From M55B112 sp964539395 (GTDB taxonomy: Bacteria > Bacteroidota > Bacteroidia > Bacteroidales > GCA-2748055): a stretch of DNA of 64,000 bases. A program made the translations under genes and the position numbers. Under the pieces are notes generated by a model that was given only the letters and a program-made list of their open reading frames with translations, ran no database searches and was not told the origin of the DNA. The stretch is from positions 1-64,000 of the forward strand of contig CAZIIU010000002.1 of the NCBI GenBank assembly GCA_964539395.1, read 5' to 3'. How positions within the stretch are numbered: position 1 is the first letter of the stretch; each line of letters begins with the position of its first letter. This document shows positions 25,696 through 34,874 of this stretch, one piece after another.

Positions 25696-26832
25696 TCAGC
25701 TGCTGCCTTTACTGCTGCCATTTTTACTGCTGCTGCCTGCACCACCAGGGCTACCTTCGCTGCTACCTTCGCTGCTACCTTCACTGCTGCCGCCTGTACC
25801 AGGGCTGCCTTTACTGCTGCCATTTTCACTGCTGCCGCCTGCACCAGGGCTGCCATTACCGTTTCCACCATTACCACTTTTGCCTTTGCCATGGTCAGCC
25901 TTAACGGAGTCACCAATGCTTCTTCCGTCAACTGTTTTACCTTTGGCACCATCACTGTTTCCACCCTCACTCGTCCTGGCTGTTACCTCTGCCACCTCTT
26001 CTTTCATCTTCGGGGGTGGGAAATTGATCTCCAGGATAGCATCAGTTGGACACTCGGGAACGCACTTCCTGCACAGCCTGCACTTTACAGGGTCGATATA
26101 GGCGAGGTTGTTGGCCATAGTGATTGCATCGTACGGACAAACCTTGAAGCACTTGCTGCAGCCGATGCATGCCACGCTGCAGTTCTTCCTTGCCACGCCA
26201 CCTTTCTCCTCGTTAATGCATGATACAAATATTTTTCTGTCTTTTTTATTTTTCTTACGAAGCTCGATGATATCACGCGGACAGGCAATTACACAAGCAT
26301 TACAGGCGGTACACTTGTCGTCAATCACCTCCGGAAGTCCGGTAACCGGATTCATATGGATCGCATCGAAATCGCACACTTCGGTGCAGTCGCCACATCC
26401 CAGGCATCCATGCGGACAACCACCTTCACCTGTATACAGACTGTGCGCAACCGCACACGATACTGCCCCGTCGTAAATGCTGGTATGGGGACGGAATTCC
26501 GGTTGGCCATTACACCGCACCACAGCTACCCGGGCATCCTGTTCAACGGCTTCCCTGCCGAGAATGGAGGCTATATCTGCCATTACATCGTTCCCCCCTA
26601 CAGGACAAAACAGTTCGTCGAAAGTGTCGGACTTAACAAGTGCCTCAGCAAAATTCCGGCACCCTGCAAAACCACACCCTCCGCAGTTGGCGGCAGGAAG
26701 AGCCTCCTCCACCTGGTCGATCCTGGGATCCTCATATACCCTGAATTTCCGGGCAATGAAATAGAGGATAACTGCAGCTATGGCTGAGATGGCAACCAGG
26801 CTGATTATTGTATATATAAGAATTTGACTCAT
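25696..26832 (-). CDS. rnfB: Rnf complex subunit B (ferredoxin-binding polyferredoxin) with Gly/Ser-rich tail
   Basis: A 378-residue protein. Residues 1-28 form the membrane anchor, and the N-terminal cluster motif is CGGCGFAGCRNF with a later cysteine. Four further CxxCxxCxxxCP-type motifs follow (GCLGCGDCTEVC, KCTACNACVIACP, ACIGCSKCFKVCP, KCRLCRKCVPECP). RnfB receives electrons from reduced ferredoxin. From about residue 275 the protein is a hydrophilic tail of Gly, Ser, Lys and Glu with SSEGSSEGSSEGSPG-like repeats, which I do not know from other RnfB proteins. It starts 6 bases after rseC. Confidence 0.95.
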   Translation of the reverse strand: MSQILIYTIISLVAISAIAAVILYFIARKFRVYEDPRIDQVEEALPAANCGGCGFAGCRNFAEALVKSDTFDELFCPVGGNDVMADIASILGREAVEQDARVAVVRCNGQPEFRPHTSIYDGAVSCAVAHSLYTGEGGCPHGCLGCGDCTEVCDFDAIHMNPVTGLPEVIDDKCTACNACVIACPRDIIELRKKNKKDRKIFVSCINEEKGGVARKNCSVACIGCSKCFKVCPYDAITMANNLAYIDPVKCRLCRKCVPECPTDAILEINFPPPKMKEEVAEVTARTSEGGNSDGAKGKTVDGRSIGDSVKADHGKGKSGNGGNGNGSPGAGGSSENGSSKGSPGTGGSSEGSSEGSSEGSPGGAGSSSKNGSSKGSS

Positions 26833-26838
26833 AAGTCG

Positions 26839-27261
26839 TTAAAATAATTTTTCCAGTTTAAACATGAAAGAGTTGCTGATCCGCTCTTTCAACAGGTATA
26901 CCCCAAAGTAATAGGGTACCAGTGAGGCGAGCGACCAGAGTCCGGCTTTCTGCTCAGAAACCCCAGCAATGGTCAGTGCGATCAGGGTAAACAGCAGTAC
27001 AAAAAACGGGTAAATATACCCGAATGCCACTGCCCTGAGCCCGGTACGCCTTGCGATCCGGACCTTTACAGCATCGCCGGGAAAAACCTCCAGTCCGTCG
27101 ACAGATACATGTATTACTTTTTCAGACTGGTCAGCAGAAGAACAGGCTCCTTTTGCATGACAGGAGGCACAGGCCGACTGACTGTTGATTCGCACTGTTG
27201 CTACCCGGTTCTCCACACTTTCTATAATACCTCTATGATCAATTGTATACCGGTCAGGCAT
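26839..27261 (-). CDS. RseC/MucC-family protein at the head of the Rnf operon
   Basis: A 140-residue protein. Its N-terminal part carries CASCHAKGAC (C-x2-C-x5-C), possibly Fe-S-binding, and residues 75-120 hold two membrane segments. RseC/RsxC-linked proteins accompany rnf operons in many bacteria and may take part in reducing SoxR-like or other targets. It precedes rnfB by 6 bases and is the first gene of the operon. Confidence 0.9.
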   Translation of the reverse strand: MPDRYTIDHRGIIESVENRVATVRINSQSACASCHAKGACSSADQSEKVIHVSVDGLEVFPGDAVKVRIARRTGLRAVAFGYIYPFFVLLFTLIALTIAGVSEQKAGLWSLASLVPYYFGVYLLKERISNSFMFKLEKLF

Positions 27262-27283
27262 GGTTGTGTTTTGAAGTAGGTTA

Positions 27284-27291
27284 CAAAAATA
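27284..27291 (-). promoter_or_regulatory. Predicted -7 box of the rseC-rnf operon
   Basis: On the minus strand the sequence reads TATTTTTG, a perfect TAnnTTTG box, 22 bases before the start codon of rseC. No good TTTG element lies 19-21 bases further upstream, so the promoter is incomplete by this rule. The leader would be about 16 bases. Confidence 0.4.
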
Positions 27292-27462
27292 CCGATGTTG
27301 AATTCTTAAATATTGCTGAAGATCATTTTTCGCATGGAGAATAGATTATTTATTTTCGTTTTAAATAACGTCTATAAAACACAGGTGCGGGATAATCATT
27401 TTTTTTATAACCGGGAGCAGGTCACCCTTCATGGTATTTTCCGGGTTTGCAGGGCACAGAGG

Positions 27463-28005
27463 ATTAACTGCCTCAGCGGGACGGTGAAGGCTGAATACCT
27501 CATCAGGGAGTTGGACGGGATTAACTGCCTCAGCGGGACGGTGAAGGCTGAATACCTCATCAGGAAGGGGGACGGGATTGACTGCCTCAGCGGGACGGTG
27601 AAGGCTGAATACCTCATCAGGAAGTTGGACGGGATTAACTGCCTCAGCGGGACGGTGAAGGTTGAATACCTCATCAGGAAGGGGGACGGGATTGACTGCC
27701 TCAGCGGGACGGTGAAGGCTGAATACCTCATCAGGAAGGGGGACGGGATTGACTGCCTCAGCGGGACGGTGAAGGCTNNNNNNNNNNNNNNNNNNNNNNN
27801 NNNNNNNNNNNNNNNNNNNNNNNNNNNNNNNNNNNNNNNNNNNNNNNNNNNNNNNNNNNNNNNNNNNNNNNNNNNNNGGACGGGATTGACTGCCTCAGCG
27901 GGACGGTGAAGGCTGAATACCTCATCAGGAAGTTGGACGGGATTAACTGCCTCAGCGGGACGGTGAAGGTTGAATACCTCATCAGGAAGGGGGACGGGAT
28001 TGATC
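27463..28005. repeat. 57-bp tandem array with assembly gap
   Basis: Units start at 27463, 27520, 27577, 27634, 27691 and 27748, and about two and a third more follow the gap. Each reads ctgcctcagcgggacggtga followed by aggctgaatacctcatcagg. Copies differ at a few fixed sites (attaac or attgac; aggctg or aggttg; aagggg or aagttg), and the same combinations recur on both sides of the gap. The true copy number is unknown. Confidence 0.95.
27778..27877. other. Assembly gap of 100 N
   Basis: Exactly 100 undetermined bases inside the 57-bp array, a placeholder for a gap of unknown length. 57-bp copies abut both sides. Confidence 0.97.
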
Positions 28006-28097
28006 ACCTGACTTAAAAGTAAAGCAGGGCAAACCCTGAGGAGGATTTCTCTGTGGAAGATGATTAAACCATGCGGGTTTTCTGTTTGGATTCTGTT

Positions 28098-29156
28098 TTA
28101 ATACATGAGTGAGAGCAATGGATTCTTCCGGGGCAACGTGTCGTTCCGTTTCGAACCGAGTGCCAGTTCAATGATTGAATCGACGCCCCTCAGCTCATCT
28201 GACGATTTGAGTTCAGCCGGAATGTCAGCTGCAACCCCTGTTTCAATATGTGTTCCATTCGGAGTAATGGTCTGTGTAGCCGAAAACCGGTAGCTCCAGC
28301 CATTGGGCAGTTCTCCGAAAACAGGAATCCCTCCACCACCCCCTGTACTATCTCCCAGTATTGTGCCACGGGGGATCGCCCGCATCATCTGGGCAAAAAA
28401 AGTAGAAGCACTATAGGAACGCCGGTTAGTAAGCAGCACGACAGGCCCGCTAAACAGTTCCCCTTCACGGGGAGTGATGAGCAGCTCTCCCCATGAGGTA
28501 AAATCCTCCGGTCCCGGTCCGGTTTTATAACGCTGGAAGGCATAGACCGTGGAAGAATCCACAAAGCAGGAGGCGAGCCTGTCGCCGTTGTTCAGGTTTC
28601 CCCCGCCATTGTGCCGCACGTCAATGATTATGCCGTGCATCCCTTTTGCGCGATCCATCAGGACATCAATGTGCTTGTTTTCAATGGTGTTACCAAAAGA
28701 TCTGTAGTTGACATAGAGTACGGAATCGATTACCCGGTTAAGGAGCGGACCCGTGATGAAAAAATCCTTTCCCAGGTAATGTTTGTCGATGATATTCTGG
28801 TTGTAATTGTCGGGATAATCCTGGAACCACAACCAGTTCCTGCTCCGGTCGAAGTCGCTCGTCAAGTTCACATGTCCGTCACGAAGCTCAAATAGCATGT
28901 CTGCCAGCACAGGGAAAAGCTCTTTGTCACTCATTCCGGAATAGATTTTCTGCCTGTACAGATCACCGATCGAATCCCAGTTTAAGTTTTTCACTTCAAG
29001 GTAGCTGTAGCGGTTCTTAACATCCTGCCACAAATGATTGAATACAGCTTCCGGATCTGGCTCCGGGTCGCCAAGCAGCATCAGTTTCTCGCAGGAGGTG
29101 AACAGGGTTGACCCCCCTAACGAAACCAGGCACAGTATGACGGATAACTTTCTCAT
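28098..29156 (-). CDS. S41-family C-terminal-processing-type serine protease, lipoprotein
   Basis: About 352 residues from the ATG at 29156. That start gives a lipoprotein signal (MRKLSVILCLVSLGGSTLFT then SC, cysteine 22) and overlaps the stop of the upstream gene by ATGA, so it is preferred over the longer frame to 29225. The catalytic core is seen as GIIIDVRHNGGGN and RRSYSASTFF, with the nucleophile serine in the latter, and GDSTGGGGG after it. A PDZ domain is not obvious. Expected on the periplasmic face of a membrane. Confidence 0.9.
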   Translation of the reverse strand: MRKLSVILCLVSLGGSTLFTSCEKLMLLGDPEPDPEAVFNHLWQDVKNRYSYLEVKNLNWDSIGDLYRQKIYSGMSDKELFPVLADMLFELRDGHVNLTSDFDRSRNWLWFQDYPDNYNQNIIDKHYLGKDFFITGPLLNRVIDSVLYVNYRSFGNTIENKHIDVLMDRAKGMHGIIIDVRHNGGGNLNNGDRLASCFVDSSTVYAFQRYKTGPGPEDFTSWGELLITPREGELFSGPVVLLTNRRSYSASTFFAQMMRAIPRGTILGDSTGGGGGIPVFGELPNGWSYRFSATQTITPNGTHIETGVAADIPAELKSSDELRGVDSIIELALGSKRNDTLPRKNPLLSLMY

Positions 29157-29950
29157 AGCAAGGTAATGATTCCAAAGTACCAGCTTCCCCTGCTCTTTTC
29201 GGTAATGTGTGCCCCATTGAGCCAAAGGTAATCATACCTGTAGCTGAGAGATAGCATATTTCCTGAGTTCAGTTCATAACGCAATGTAGAATGAAGCAGG
29301 AAGTTCAAGCTGTTTCCGGGATAGAAAAGTTCAATCGATTCCATGAATCCTGAGATACCGCTGTTGGAGGGTTCCTCAAATCCCCTGGGAAGTGAGGTGA
29401 TATATGAGGATTGCAATTTGAAACCCAATAGTTGCAAGTTTGAAAGGGTTTCAAAGTGAAATTGCCGGTTGAACAGGGAGAATGGAAGCAGGTATCTTAC
29501 TGCCGGACCAAAGGAGGTGAAGTACTCATTTCGGTCGTTAAAATTGCGGGCATCTTCAAAATTCCTGGTGTTGAACTCATTATTGTTCGACCATCCCCAG
29601 TGGAGACCGGCATGGCGGTCCCTGTTCCTGTGATAGAAGGTGTATGTCCGGATGGAAGCCATGCGACCCTGCATGGTTCTTGCGTAAGAGTTAGACAAAG
29701 TGCCGGTGGCGTAATCGATCGTTAGATAATCGGACTTTTTTGCTCTAAACGATGTTAACGAAGCAGAGAAAGCACCCTGCAGCCCTGAATAGACCAGGGG
29801 AGAATAGCCACGATCGCGTTCTGCACTGTTGCGTATTCCAGGTGCATTAATGTGCAACAGCAATTCTCTTTCTGAGGCCGGTAACGGCATCAACTCCATG
29901 AACAGCAGCAGGCAGAAGAATAACTTTATCGATTTCCTTTTATAAAACAT
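29153..29950 (-). CDS. Predicted outer-membrane protein, 265 residues
   Basis: No named family is recognised. From the ATG at 29950 a signal peptide is visible (MFYKRKSIKLFFCLLLFMEL, then a PLPASERE cut region). The longer frame to 30001 begins with TTG. The mature part is rich in aromatic and polar alternation (FETLSNLQLLGFKLQSSY, TLRYELNSGNMLSLSYRYDY), as in 8- to 12-strand barrels, and ends in FGIITLL. Its stop overlaps the start of the S41 protease (ATGA), so both are made from one message, protein and protease probably acting together. Confidence 0.78.
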   Translation of the reverse strand: MFYKRKSIKLFFCLLLFMELMPLPASERELLLHINAPGIRNSAERDRGYSPLVYSGLQGAFSASLTSFRAKKSDYLTIDYATGTLSNSYARTMQGRMASIRTYTFYHRNRDRHAGLHWGWSNNNEFNTRNFEDARNFNDRNEYFTSFGPAVRYLLPFSLFNRQFHFETLSNLQLLGFKLQSSYITSLPRGFEEPSNSGISGFMESIELFYPGNSLNFLLHSTLRYELNSGNMLSLSYRYDYLWLNGAHITEKSRGSWYFGIITLL

Positions 29951-30277
29951 CAATAAAACAGATACATAAGAACCGAATCTTGATATTTTGAGAATTAGCA
30001 AGCAGGTATTCTAATCTACTTCAAATATGGAGATTTTTTATGAGACCCTCATCGACATTTTTTGAAAAGATATTTAATGCTTTGCAGAAACCTAATTTCT
30101 CTGTTCCTCAACTTTGCCTTCAAGGAATAGATCATTATCTCACAGCGATAAATAGTTGATTTACTTTTTGTCTTAACAGATGATTAACCGGACTGTGAAA
30201 ATTCTCCCTGAAATGGAGGAATGATCATTATCTGCCCGTATATCCGAATAGAAAAAGTGATATTCAGAATAACCTGT

Positions 30278-30802
30278 TTATTGGGCAGGATTCATCAACG
30301 ACTGTATCTTTTTCTGCAGTTCAGGACTGTATTGTATGATCGCGCCAATTTCCTGGTAGCGTTCTGTGGTAAGCCCTCCCTCTTCAATTTTTTCTTCCAT
30401 CTGTTTCCTGGCGCGAATCTGAATCTTTTCCAACGATTGGTTCACCGATGTAAAAAGTTTCATCTCTTCGCTTGTAACTTTTGGAGACTGGTCCGGATCC
30501 TGCTGCGATTGCATGATCTCGCTAAAGCGCTCTACCTCCATTCCGGCATCCTGAACAGCAGCAACCATCTCCTCTTGTGCCGACTGGTTGATGATTTGCA
30601 TATTTTCAATGGTTGCCAGAAACTGCTCCAACTCCTTATCTGTCACATCCGCTGCCTGCTGCATTAGTTGATCGGGATCAGACTGAAATGGATCTGTTTG
30701 TGATTGTGCTTCATTTTTGTTTTCCTGTCTTTCTGTTTTGTTCTGGCAACCCCAGGCGACAGAAAGCGTAAGGGCAATAATTGCCAGGTTTTTTAAACTC
30801 AT
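30278..30802 (-). CDS. DUF4168-type lipoprotein
   Basis: About 174 residues from the ATG at 30802, giving the signal MSLKNLAIIALTLSVAWGC with the lipid cysteine at 19. A linker rich in Gln, Asp and Glu follows. The remainder is helical and resembles DUF4168 (VTDKELEQFLATIENMQ and LTTERYQEIGAIIQ, the TTERYQEI motif being typical). Function is unknown. The earlier frame start at 30847 would add residues before the signal and is not supported. It is alone between two unrelated genes. Confidence 0.85.
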   Translation of the reverse strand: MSLKNLAIIALTLSVAWGCQNKTERQENKNEAQSQTDPFQSDPDQLMQQAADVTDKELEQFLATIENMQIINQSAQEEMVAAVQDAGMEVERFSEIMQSQQDPDQSPKVTSEEMKLFTSVNQSLEKIQIRARKQMEEKIEEGGLTTERYQEIGAIIQYSPELQKKIQSLMNPAQ

Positions 30803-30953
30803 AGTGAACTTGTTTGTTAATACTTGCATGTATAATGTATATTTCAATGAATTCGAAATATACGGAACAATGTTACGGCTGGAAAACTTTAAATGTTAAA
30901 GAAGTTTAAATACTGATTTTCAAAAAAATACCCGGATTGAAAATTGATGGTCC

Positions 30954-33056
30954 CTAGCTGATATCCCCCCAGTTTACAACATTGGGCGATCCTTTTTTAA
31001 TATGCTTTGCAAAGAGCTCATTCTTCTCCTGCTGCAATTGCGGATCCTCATCCAGGATTTTTTCAGCAACATCACGGGCCAGTGTCAGAATCTGTTGGTC
31101 CCTGCCAAGGTGGGCGATCTTCAGGTTGAAGGGAACGCCGCTTTGCTGGGTACCTTCCAGGTCGCCCGGTCCGCGTAATTTCAGGTCCACCTCGGCAATC
31201 TCAAACCCGTCGTTTGTTGATACCATGGTTTCGATTCTCTTGCGGCCATCCTCGGAGAGTTTATAGCCCGACATCAGGATACAAAAGGACTGATCGGCAC
31301 CCCGGCCAACCCTGCCGCGCAACTGGTGAAGCTGCGAGAGGCCAAAGCGTTCAGCACTCTCTATAATCATTGTTGTGGCGTTGGGCACATCAATACCTAC
31401 TTCAATAACCGTGGTGGCCACCATGATGTGTGTTCTGCCTGCGATAAAATGATTCATCGCGATCTCTTTCTCTTCCGGCTTCATTTTGCCATGAACCACA
31501 CTGATCGCATACTCTGGCGGTGGAAATGCACGGGCCATGCTCTCCAGTCCGTCTTCGAGATCCTTGTAATCCATTTTCTCGGATTCCTGTATGAGTGGAT
31601 AAACGATATAAATCTGCCTGCCTTTCAGGATCTCCTGTTTCATAAAACCAAATACCTTCAGCCGCTGGTTGTCGTAAAAATGTTTTGTAATGATCGGTTT
31701 TCTTCCTGCTGGCAGCTCATCGATCACTGAAATATCCAGGTCACCATAGAGCGTCATGGAGAGTGTTCGGGGAATCGGGGTGGCGGTCATGACAAGGATG
31801 TGGGGAAGCACCTTGCCCTTTTCCCATAACCGCGCCCGCTGTGCCACACCAAAACGCTGCTGCTCATCGATAACTACCAGTCCAAGATTTTTAAATTGAA
31901 CGACATCCTCCAGCAGGGCATGGGTTCCTACAAGAATCTTCAGTGAACCACTTTCCAGGGTGGAATGAATCCGTTCCCGGTCTGTCTTTTTCGTTGAACC
32001 GGTCAGCAGTTCGACGGTAACGCCTAATCCCTCTACGAACCTGGAAATGCTCTTGTAATGCTGGATAGCGAGGATCTCCGTAGGTGCCATCAGACAGGCC
32101 TGGTAGCTATTGTCAAGGGCGATCAGCATCGACATCAGCGCCACCAGCGTTTTCCCGCTGCCGACATCACCCTGCAGGAGCCTGTTCATCTGCTTCCCGG
32201 AACCCAGGTCGGCACGGATCTCCCTGAGCACTTTTTTCTGTGCCCCGGTAAGCTCAAATGGCAAGTGATCCTTATAAAAAGAGTTAAGGTGTTCACCCAC
32301 ACGGGTAAATTTGTTGCCGGTATATGCTGTTTTCCTGACGGTTCTTTTCTGCAGGATATTGAGCTGAATATAGAACAGCTCCTCAAACTTCAGCCTCACT
32401 TCGGCTTTTTTATAATCCGTTACGGAATCGGGAAAGTGGATCTGTCGCAATGCCTGGTTTAGAGTTACCAATTTCAGTTTCTGAAGTAGCCAGTGGGGGA
32501 GGGTCTCACTGAAACTTGCTGGGAGAAGCTGAATGAGGTTGGCCTGCAGTTTGCTGATAGCCTTTGAGGTAAGATTATTGTTTTTCATCTTTTCCGTAGT
32601 GGAGTAAACTGCCTGCAGGTTAGATTGCACTGTTTTTATTTTTGCAGGATCCTCCATCTCGGGATGAATCAGGTTTAACTTCCTGTTATACACGGTGGGT
32701 TTGCCAAAAACAACAATCTCTTTTCCTGGAGGAAAGTTCTCCGGGATCCATTTGGTCCCTTTAAACCAAACCATTTCTATTAAACCGGTTTCATCTCCAA
32801 ACACAGCAACCAGGCGCTTTTTTCGACCACCACCTACCGAGGAGTATCCCCTGATCTTTCCCCTGATCTGTATATATGGCAGGTCAGGATGTATTTCATT
32901 TACTTTGTAAAATTTACTTTTATCAATGTACCTGAATGGAAAATAGTAGATCAGGTCCTCAAAAGAGTGTATATTGATCTCCTTTCTGAGCAGATCTCCC
33001 CTGGCAGGTCCCACACCAGGCAGGAATTGTATGTCATGTTTCAGAAAGTTATGCAT
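30954..33056 (-). CDS. recG: ATP-dependent DNA helicase RecG
   Basis: About 700 residues from the ATG at 33056; the longer frame begins with GTG at 33074. The wedge domain is N-terminal (FLPGVGPARGDLLRKE), followed by helicase motifs: GDVGSGKT (Walker A), VIDEQQRFG (a DEQQ form of the DExH box), MTATPIPRT, VVHGKM, and QLRGRVGRG with the C-terminal TRG-type region. RecG regresses stalled replication forks and moves Holliday junctions. Length matches the family. No partner gene is adjacent. Confidence 0.96.
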   Translation of the reverse strand: MHNFLKHDIQFLPGVGPARGDLLRKEINIHSFEDLIYYFPFRYIDKSKFYKVNEIHPDLPYIQIRGKIRGYSSVGGGRKKRLVAVFGDETGLIEMVWFKGTKWIPENFPPGKEIVVFGKPTVYNRKLNLIHPEMEDPAKIKTVQSNLQAVYSTTEKMKNNNLTSKAISKLQANLIQLLPASFSETLPHWLLQKLKLVTLNQALRQIHFPDSVTDYKKAEVRLKFEELFYIQLNILQKRTVRKTAYTGNKFTRVGEHLNSFYKDHLPFELTGAQKKVLREIRADLGSGKQMNRLLQGDVGSGKTLVALMSMLIALDNSYQACLMAPTEILAIQHYKSISRFVEGLGVTVELLTGSTKKTDRERIHSTLESGSLKILVGTHALLEDVVQFKNLGLVVIDEQQRFGVAQRARLWEKGKVLPHILVMTATPIPRTLSMTLYGDLDISVIDELPAGRKPIITKHFYDNQRLKVFGFMKQEILKGRQIYIVYPLIQESEKMDYKDLEDGLESMARAFPPPEYAISVVHGKMKPEEKEIAMNHFIAGRTHIMVATTVIEVGIDVPNATTMIIESAERFGLSQLHQLRGRVGRGADQSFCILMSGYKLSEDGRKRIETMVSTNDGFEIAEVDLKLRGPGDLEGTQQSGVPFNLKIAHLGRDQQILTLARDVAEKILDEDPQLQQEKNELFAKHIKKGSPNVVNWGDIS

Positions 33057-33182
33057 TTCATTATGCCTGATCACCGGTTAATGACCGGTGAAAGGGTTTG
33101 GAGCTTTTTATTAGAGAATTAACTTTGACAATATTTAGGGGTTTTGTTTTAAATAACAATTCTATTTTTATACCTGTTTGAT

Positions 33183-34016
33183 TTGTTGTCTGATTGTAAA
33201 GTTAAGATTTTGGATAAAACTGGTTCAGGGATCGCATCGATTTCATTGAAATATCTTCAGCACTGGCTCTCTGCGGGACACCGCAACGGACATGGGATAC
33301 ACAGTCCCTATTTATACAACCTTGTCAGGAATGCAATATTTAACAAGGCCGGGTTGAGGGTTCCTGCAGAGATTTTAATGTGGCACCGGGAACTCAAAAA
33401 AAGGAAGGAAAAACTATTGATCCGGGAGTTCGGTGCAGGAAGCCGTTATACATCAATTGACCAGCGTACTGTTGCCGGCATGGTGAAGCATGCTTCTGTT
33501 TCAGAGAGACAGGGAGCACTACTATTTAGATTATGCAGTTGGTACCGCCCGGAGCTGGTCATTGAGTTTGGTACCGGACTTGGCATAAGTACGGGGTATC
33601 TTGCTGCGGGAGCTAAAGGTGCAAGGGTATTAACCATAGAGGGAAACCCTGTAAAACACGCATTTTCTGCCAGGGAATTTCCTGAAACTCTTTCTGAACG
33701 GGTTGAGTTTATCCGGGGCAGTTTCGACGATCATTTGGAACGGATGATCGAAAAGGCAGGAGAGCGAACCATCGTTTTTATCGATGGTGATCACAGATAT
33801 GGTCCGACTGTTGAAAAGGTGAATCGGTTTCTGAAGGAAAAATATACATCACTTATGTTTCTTCTGGACGACCTGTATTGGTCGGAAGAGATGGAGGCTG
33901 CGTGGAAAAAGTGTTACGACCACTCCGGTGTTGACATTTCGATAGATCTGTTCCGCTTGGGACTGCTGATCAGACAACCGGGTATTGAAAAACAGCATCT
34001 GAGGGTCAGTTTTTAA
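33183..34016 (+). CDS. Class I SAM-dependent methyltransferase, non-ATG start
   Basis: A 277-residue protein with the Rossmann motif VIEFGTGLGISTGYLA, then LTIEGNP and FIDGDHRYGPT, as in the O-methyltransferase type found in Bacteroidota. The N-terminal LKYLQHWLSAGHRNGHGIHS segment is characteristic of that group, and no in-frame ATG precedes it. TTG codons at 33183, 33186 or 33210 are the available starts. No clear ribosome site is seen. The substrate is unknown. Confidence 0.85.
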   Translation: MLSDCKVKILDKTGSGIASISLKYLQHWLSAGHRNGHGIHSPYLYNLVRNAIFNKAGLRVPAEILMWHRELKKRKEKLLIREFGAGSRYTSIDQRTVAGMVKHASVSERQGALLFRLCSWYRPELVIEFGTGLGISTGYLAAGAKGARVLTIEGNPVKHAFSAREFPETLSERVEFIRGSFDDHLERMIEKAGERTIVFIDGDHRYGPTVEKVNRFLKEKYTSLMFLLDDLYWSEEMEAAWKKCYDHSGVDISIDLFRLGLLIRQPGIEKQHLRVSF

Positions 34017-34074
34017 TAATAATTGCTAAAGTTCATCCGTAAATTATCTACATTCGTATCTAAAATTTAAAGAA

Positions 34075-34788
34075 ATGGACCATATTATTCAACTGAAGAG
34101 TATCGAGAAGAATTATTACCTTGGAACGATCGTTGTCAAGGCATTACATTCCATAACGATCAATATCGAACACAATGAATACGTTGCTGTCATGGGACCG
34201 TCCGGCTCAGGAAAATCAACCTTGATGAACCTGATCGGCTGCCTGGATACACCAACAAGCGGGAATTATCTCCTTAATGGTACCGACGTGAGCCAGATGA
34301 AAGATAATCAACTGGCTGAAATCAGGAACCAGGAGATTGGGTTTATTTTTCAGACATTTAACCTGTTGCCCAGGTACACAGCTCTTGAAAATGTGATGCT
34401 GCCTATGGTTTATGCAGGTGTGAATAAGCAAGCGAGAATGCAACGTGCGAAAGAGGTGATTGAGAGTGTTGCACTTACCGACCGGATGGATCACAGGCCG
34501 AACGAACTGTCCGGTGGTCAGCGACAACGCGTGGCAGTTGCCAGGGCGCTTGTAAATAATCCATCGATCATACTGGCCGATGAACCTACTGGAAACCTTG
34601 ATTCAAAAACCTCCCTTGATATCATGCGTCTTCTGGATGAAATTCATGCCCTCGGGAATACGATCATCCTGGTAACCCATGAAGAGCAGATTGCACAGCA
34701 TGCCCACAGAATCATAAGACTCATTGACGGAGAGGTCGCAAAAGATGAAAAGAACCCAAATCCTGTCTATCAAATGTCGACCAGTTGA
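34075..34788 (+). CDS. ABC transporter ATP-binding protein (LolD/MacB type)
   Basis: A 237-residue ATPase. Walker A is GPSGSGKST, the signature is LSGGQRQRVAVARAL, Walker B is ILADEPTGNLD and the switch histidine is in VTHEEQ. The NLIGCLDTPTSG spacing and TGNLDS ending fit the LolD/MacB/FtsE group, which energises lipoprotein release, macrolide export or similar. No permease gene is adjacent, so its partner must be encoded elsewhere. Starts 58 bases after the methyltransferase. Confidence 0.92.
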   Translation: MDHIIQLKSIEKNYYLGTIVVKALHSITINIEHNEYVAVMGPSGSGKSTLMNLIGCLDTPTSGNYLLNGTDVSQMKDNQLAEIRNQEIGFIFQTFNLLPRYTALENVMLPMVYAGVNKQARMQRAKEVIESVALTDRMDHRPNELSGGQRQRVAVARALVNNPSIILADEPTGNLDSKTSLDIMRLLDEIHALGNTIILVTHEEQIAQHAHRIIRLIDGEVAKDEKNPNPVYQMSTS

Positions 34789-34874
34789 TAACCGGTTTAT
34801 TTCGTTTAAATATTGATCAAATTAACTGAACAAATCATCGCCATTTAGGTTGAATTGTCTAAACACATCGTAGA

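Larger units (their letters stand above)
27262..28097. other. Gene-free 836-bp stretch with 57-bp array and assembly gap
   Basis: Between the rseC start and the S41 protease stop there is a short A/T-rich section with the operon promoter, then the 57-bp array (27463-28005) and about 90 bases of unremarkable sequence. Open frames through the array on both strands are by-products of the unit length. Confidence 0.75.

Noticed and set aside
25645..26223. A long plus-strand frame rich in Ala and Thr opposite rnfB
   Set aside because: It mirrors the Gly/Ser-rich tail of rnfB; the rnfB frame has clear Fe-S motifs.
27313..27909. A plus-strand open frame with 19-residue repeats across the 57-bp array
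   Set aside because: The minus strand is also open in two frames, the frame runs through the N block, and no signal or known domain is present. The unit length of 57 explains the openness.
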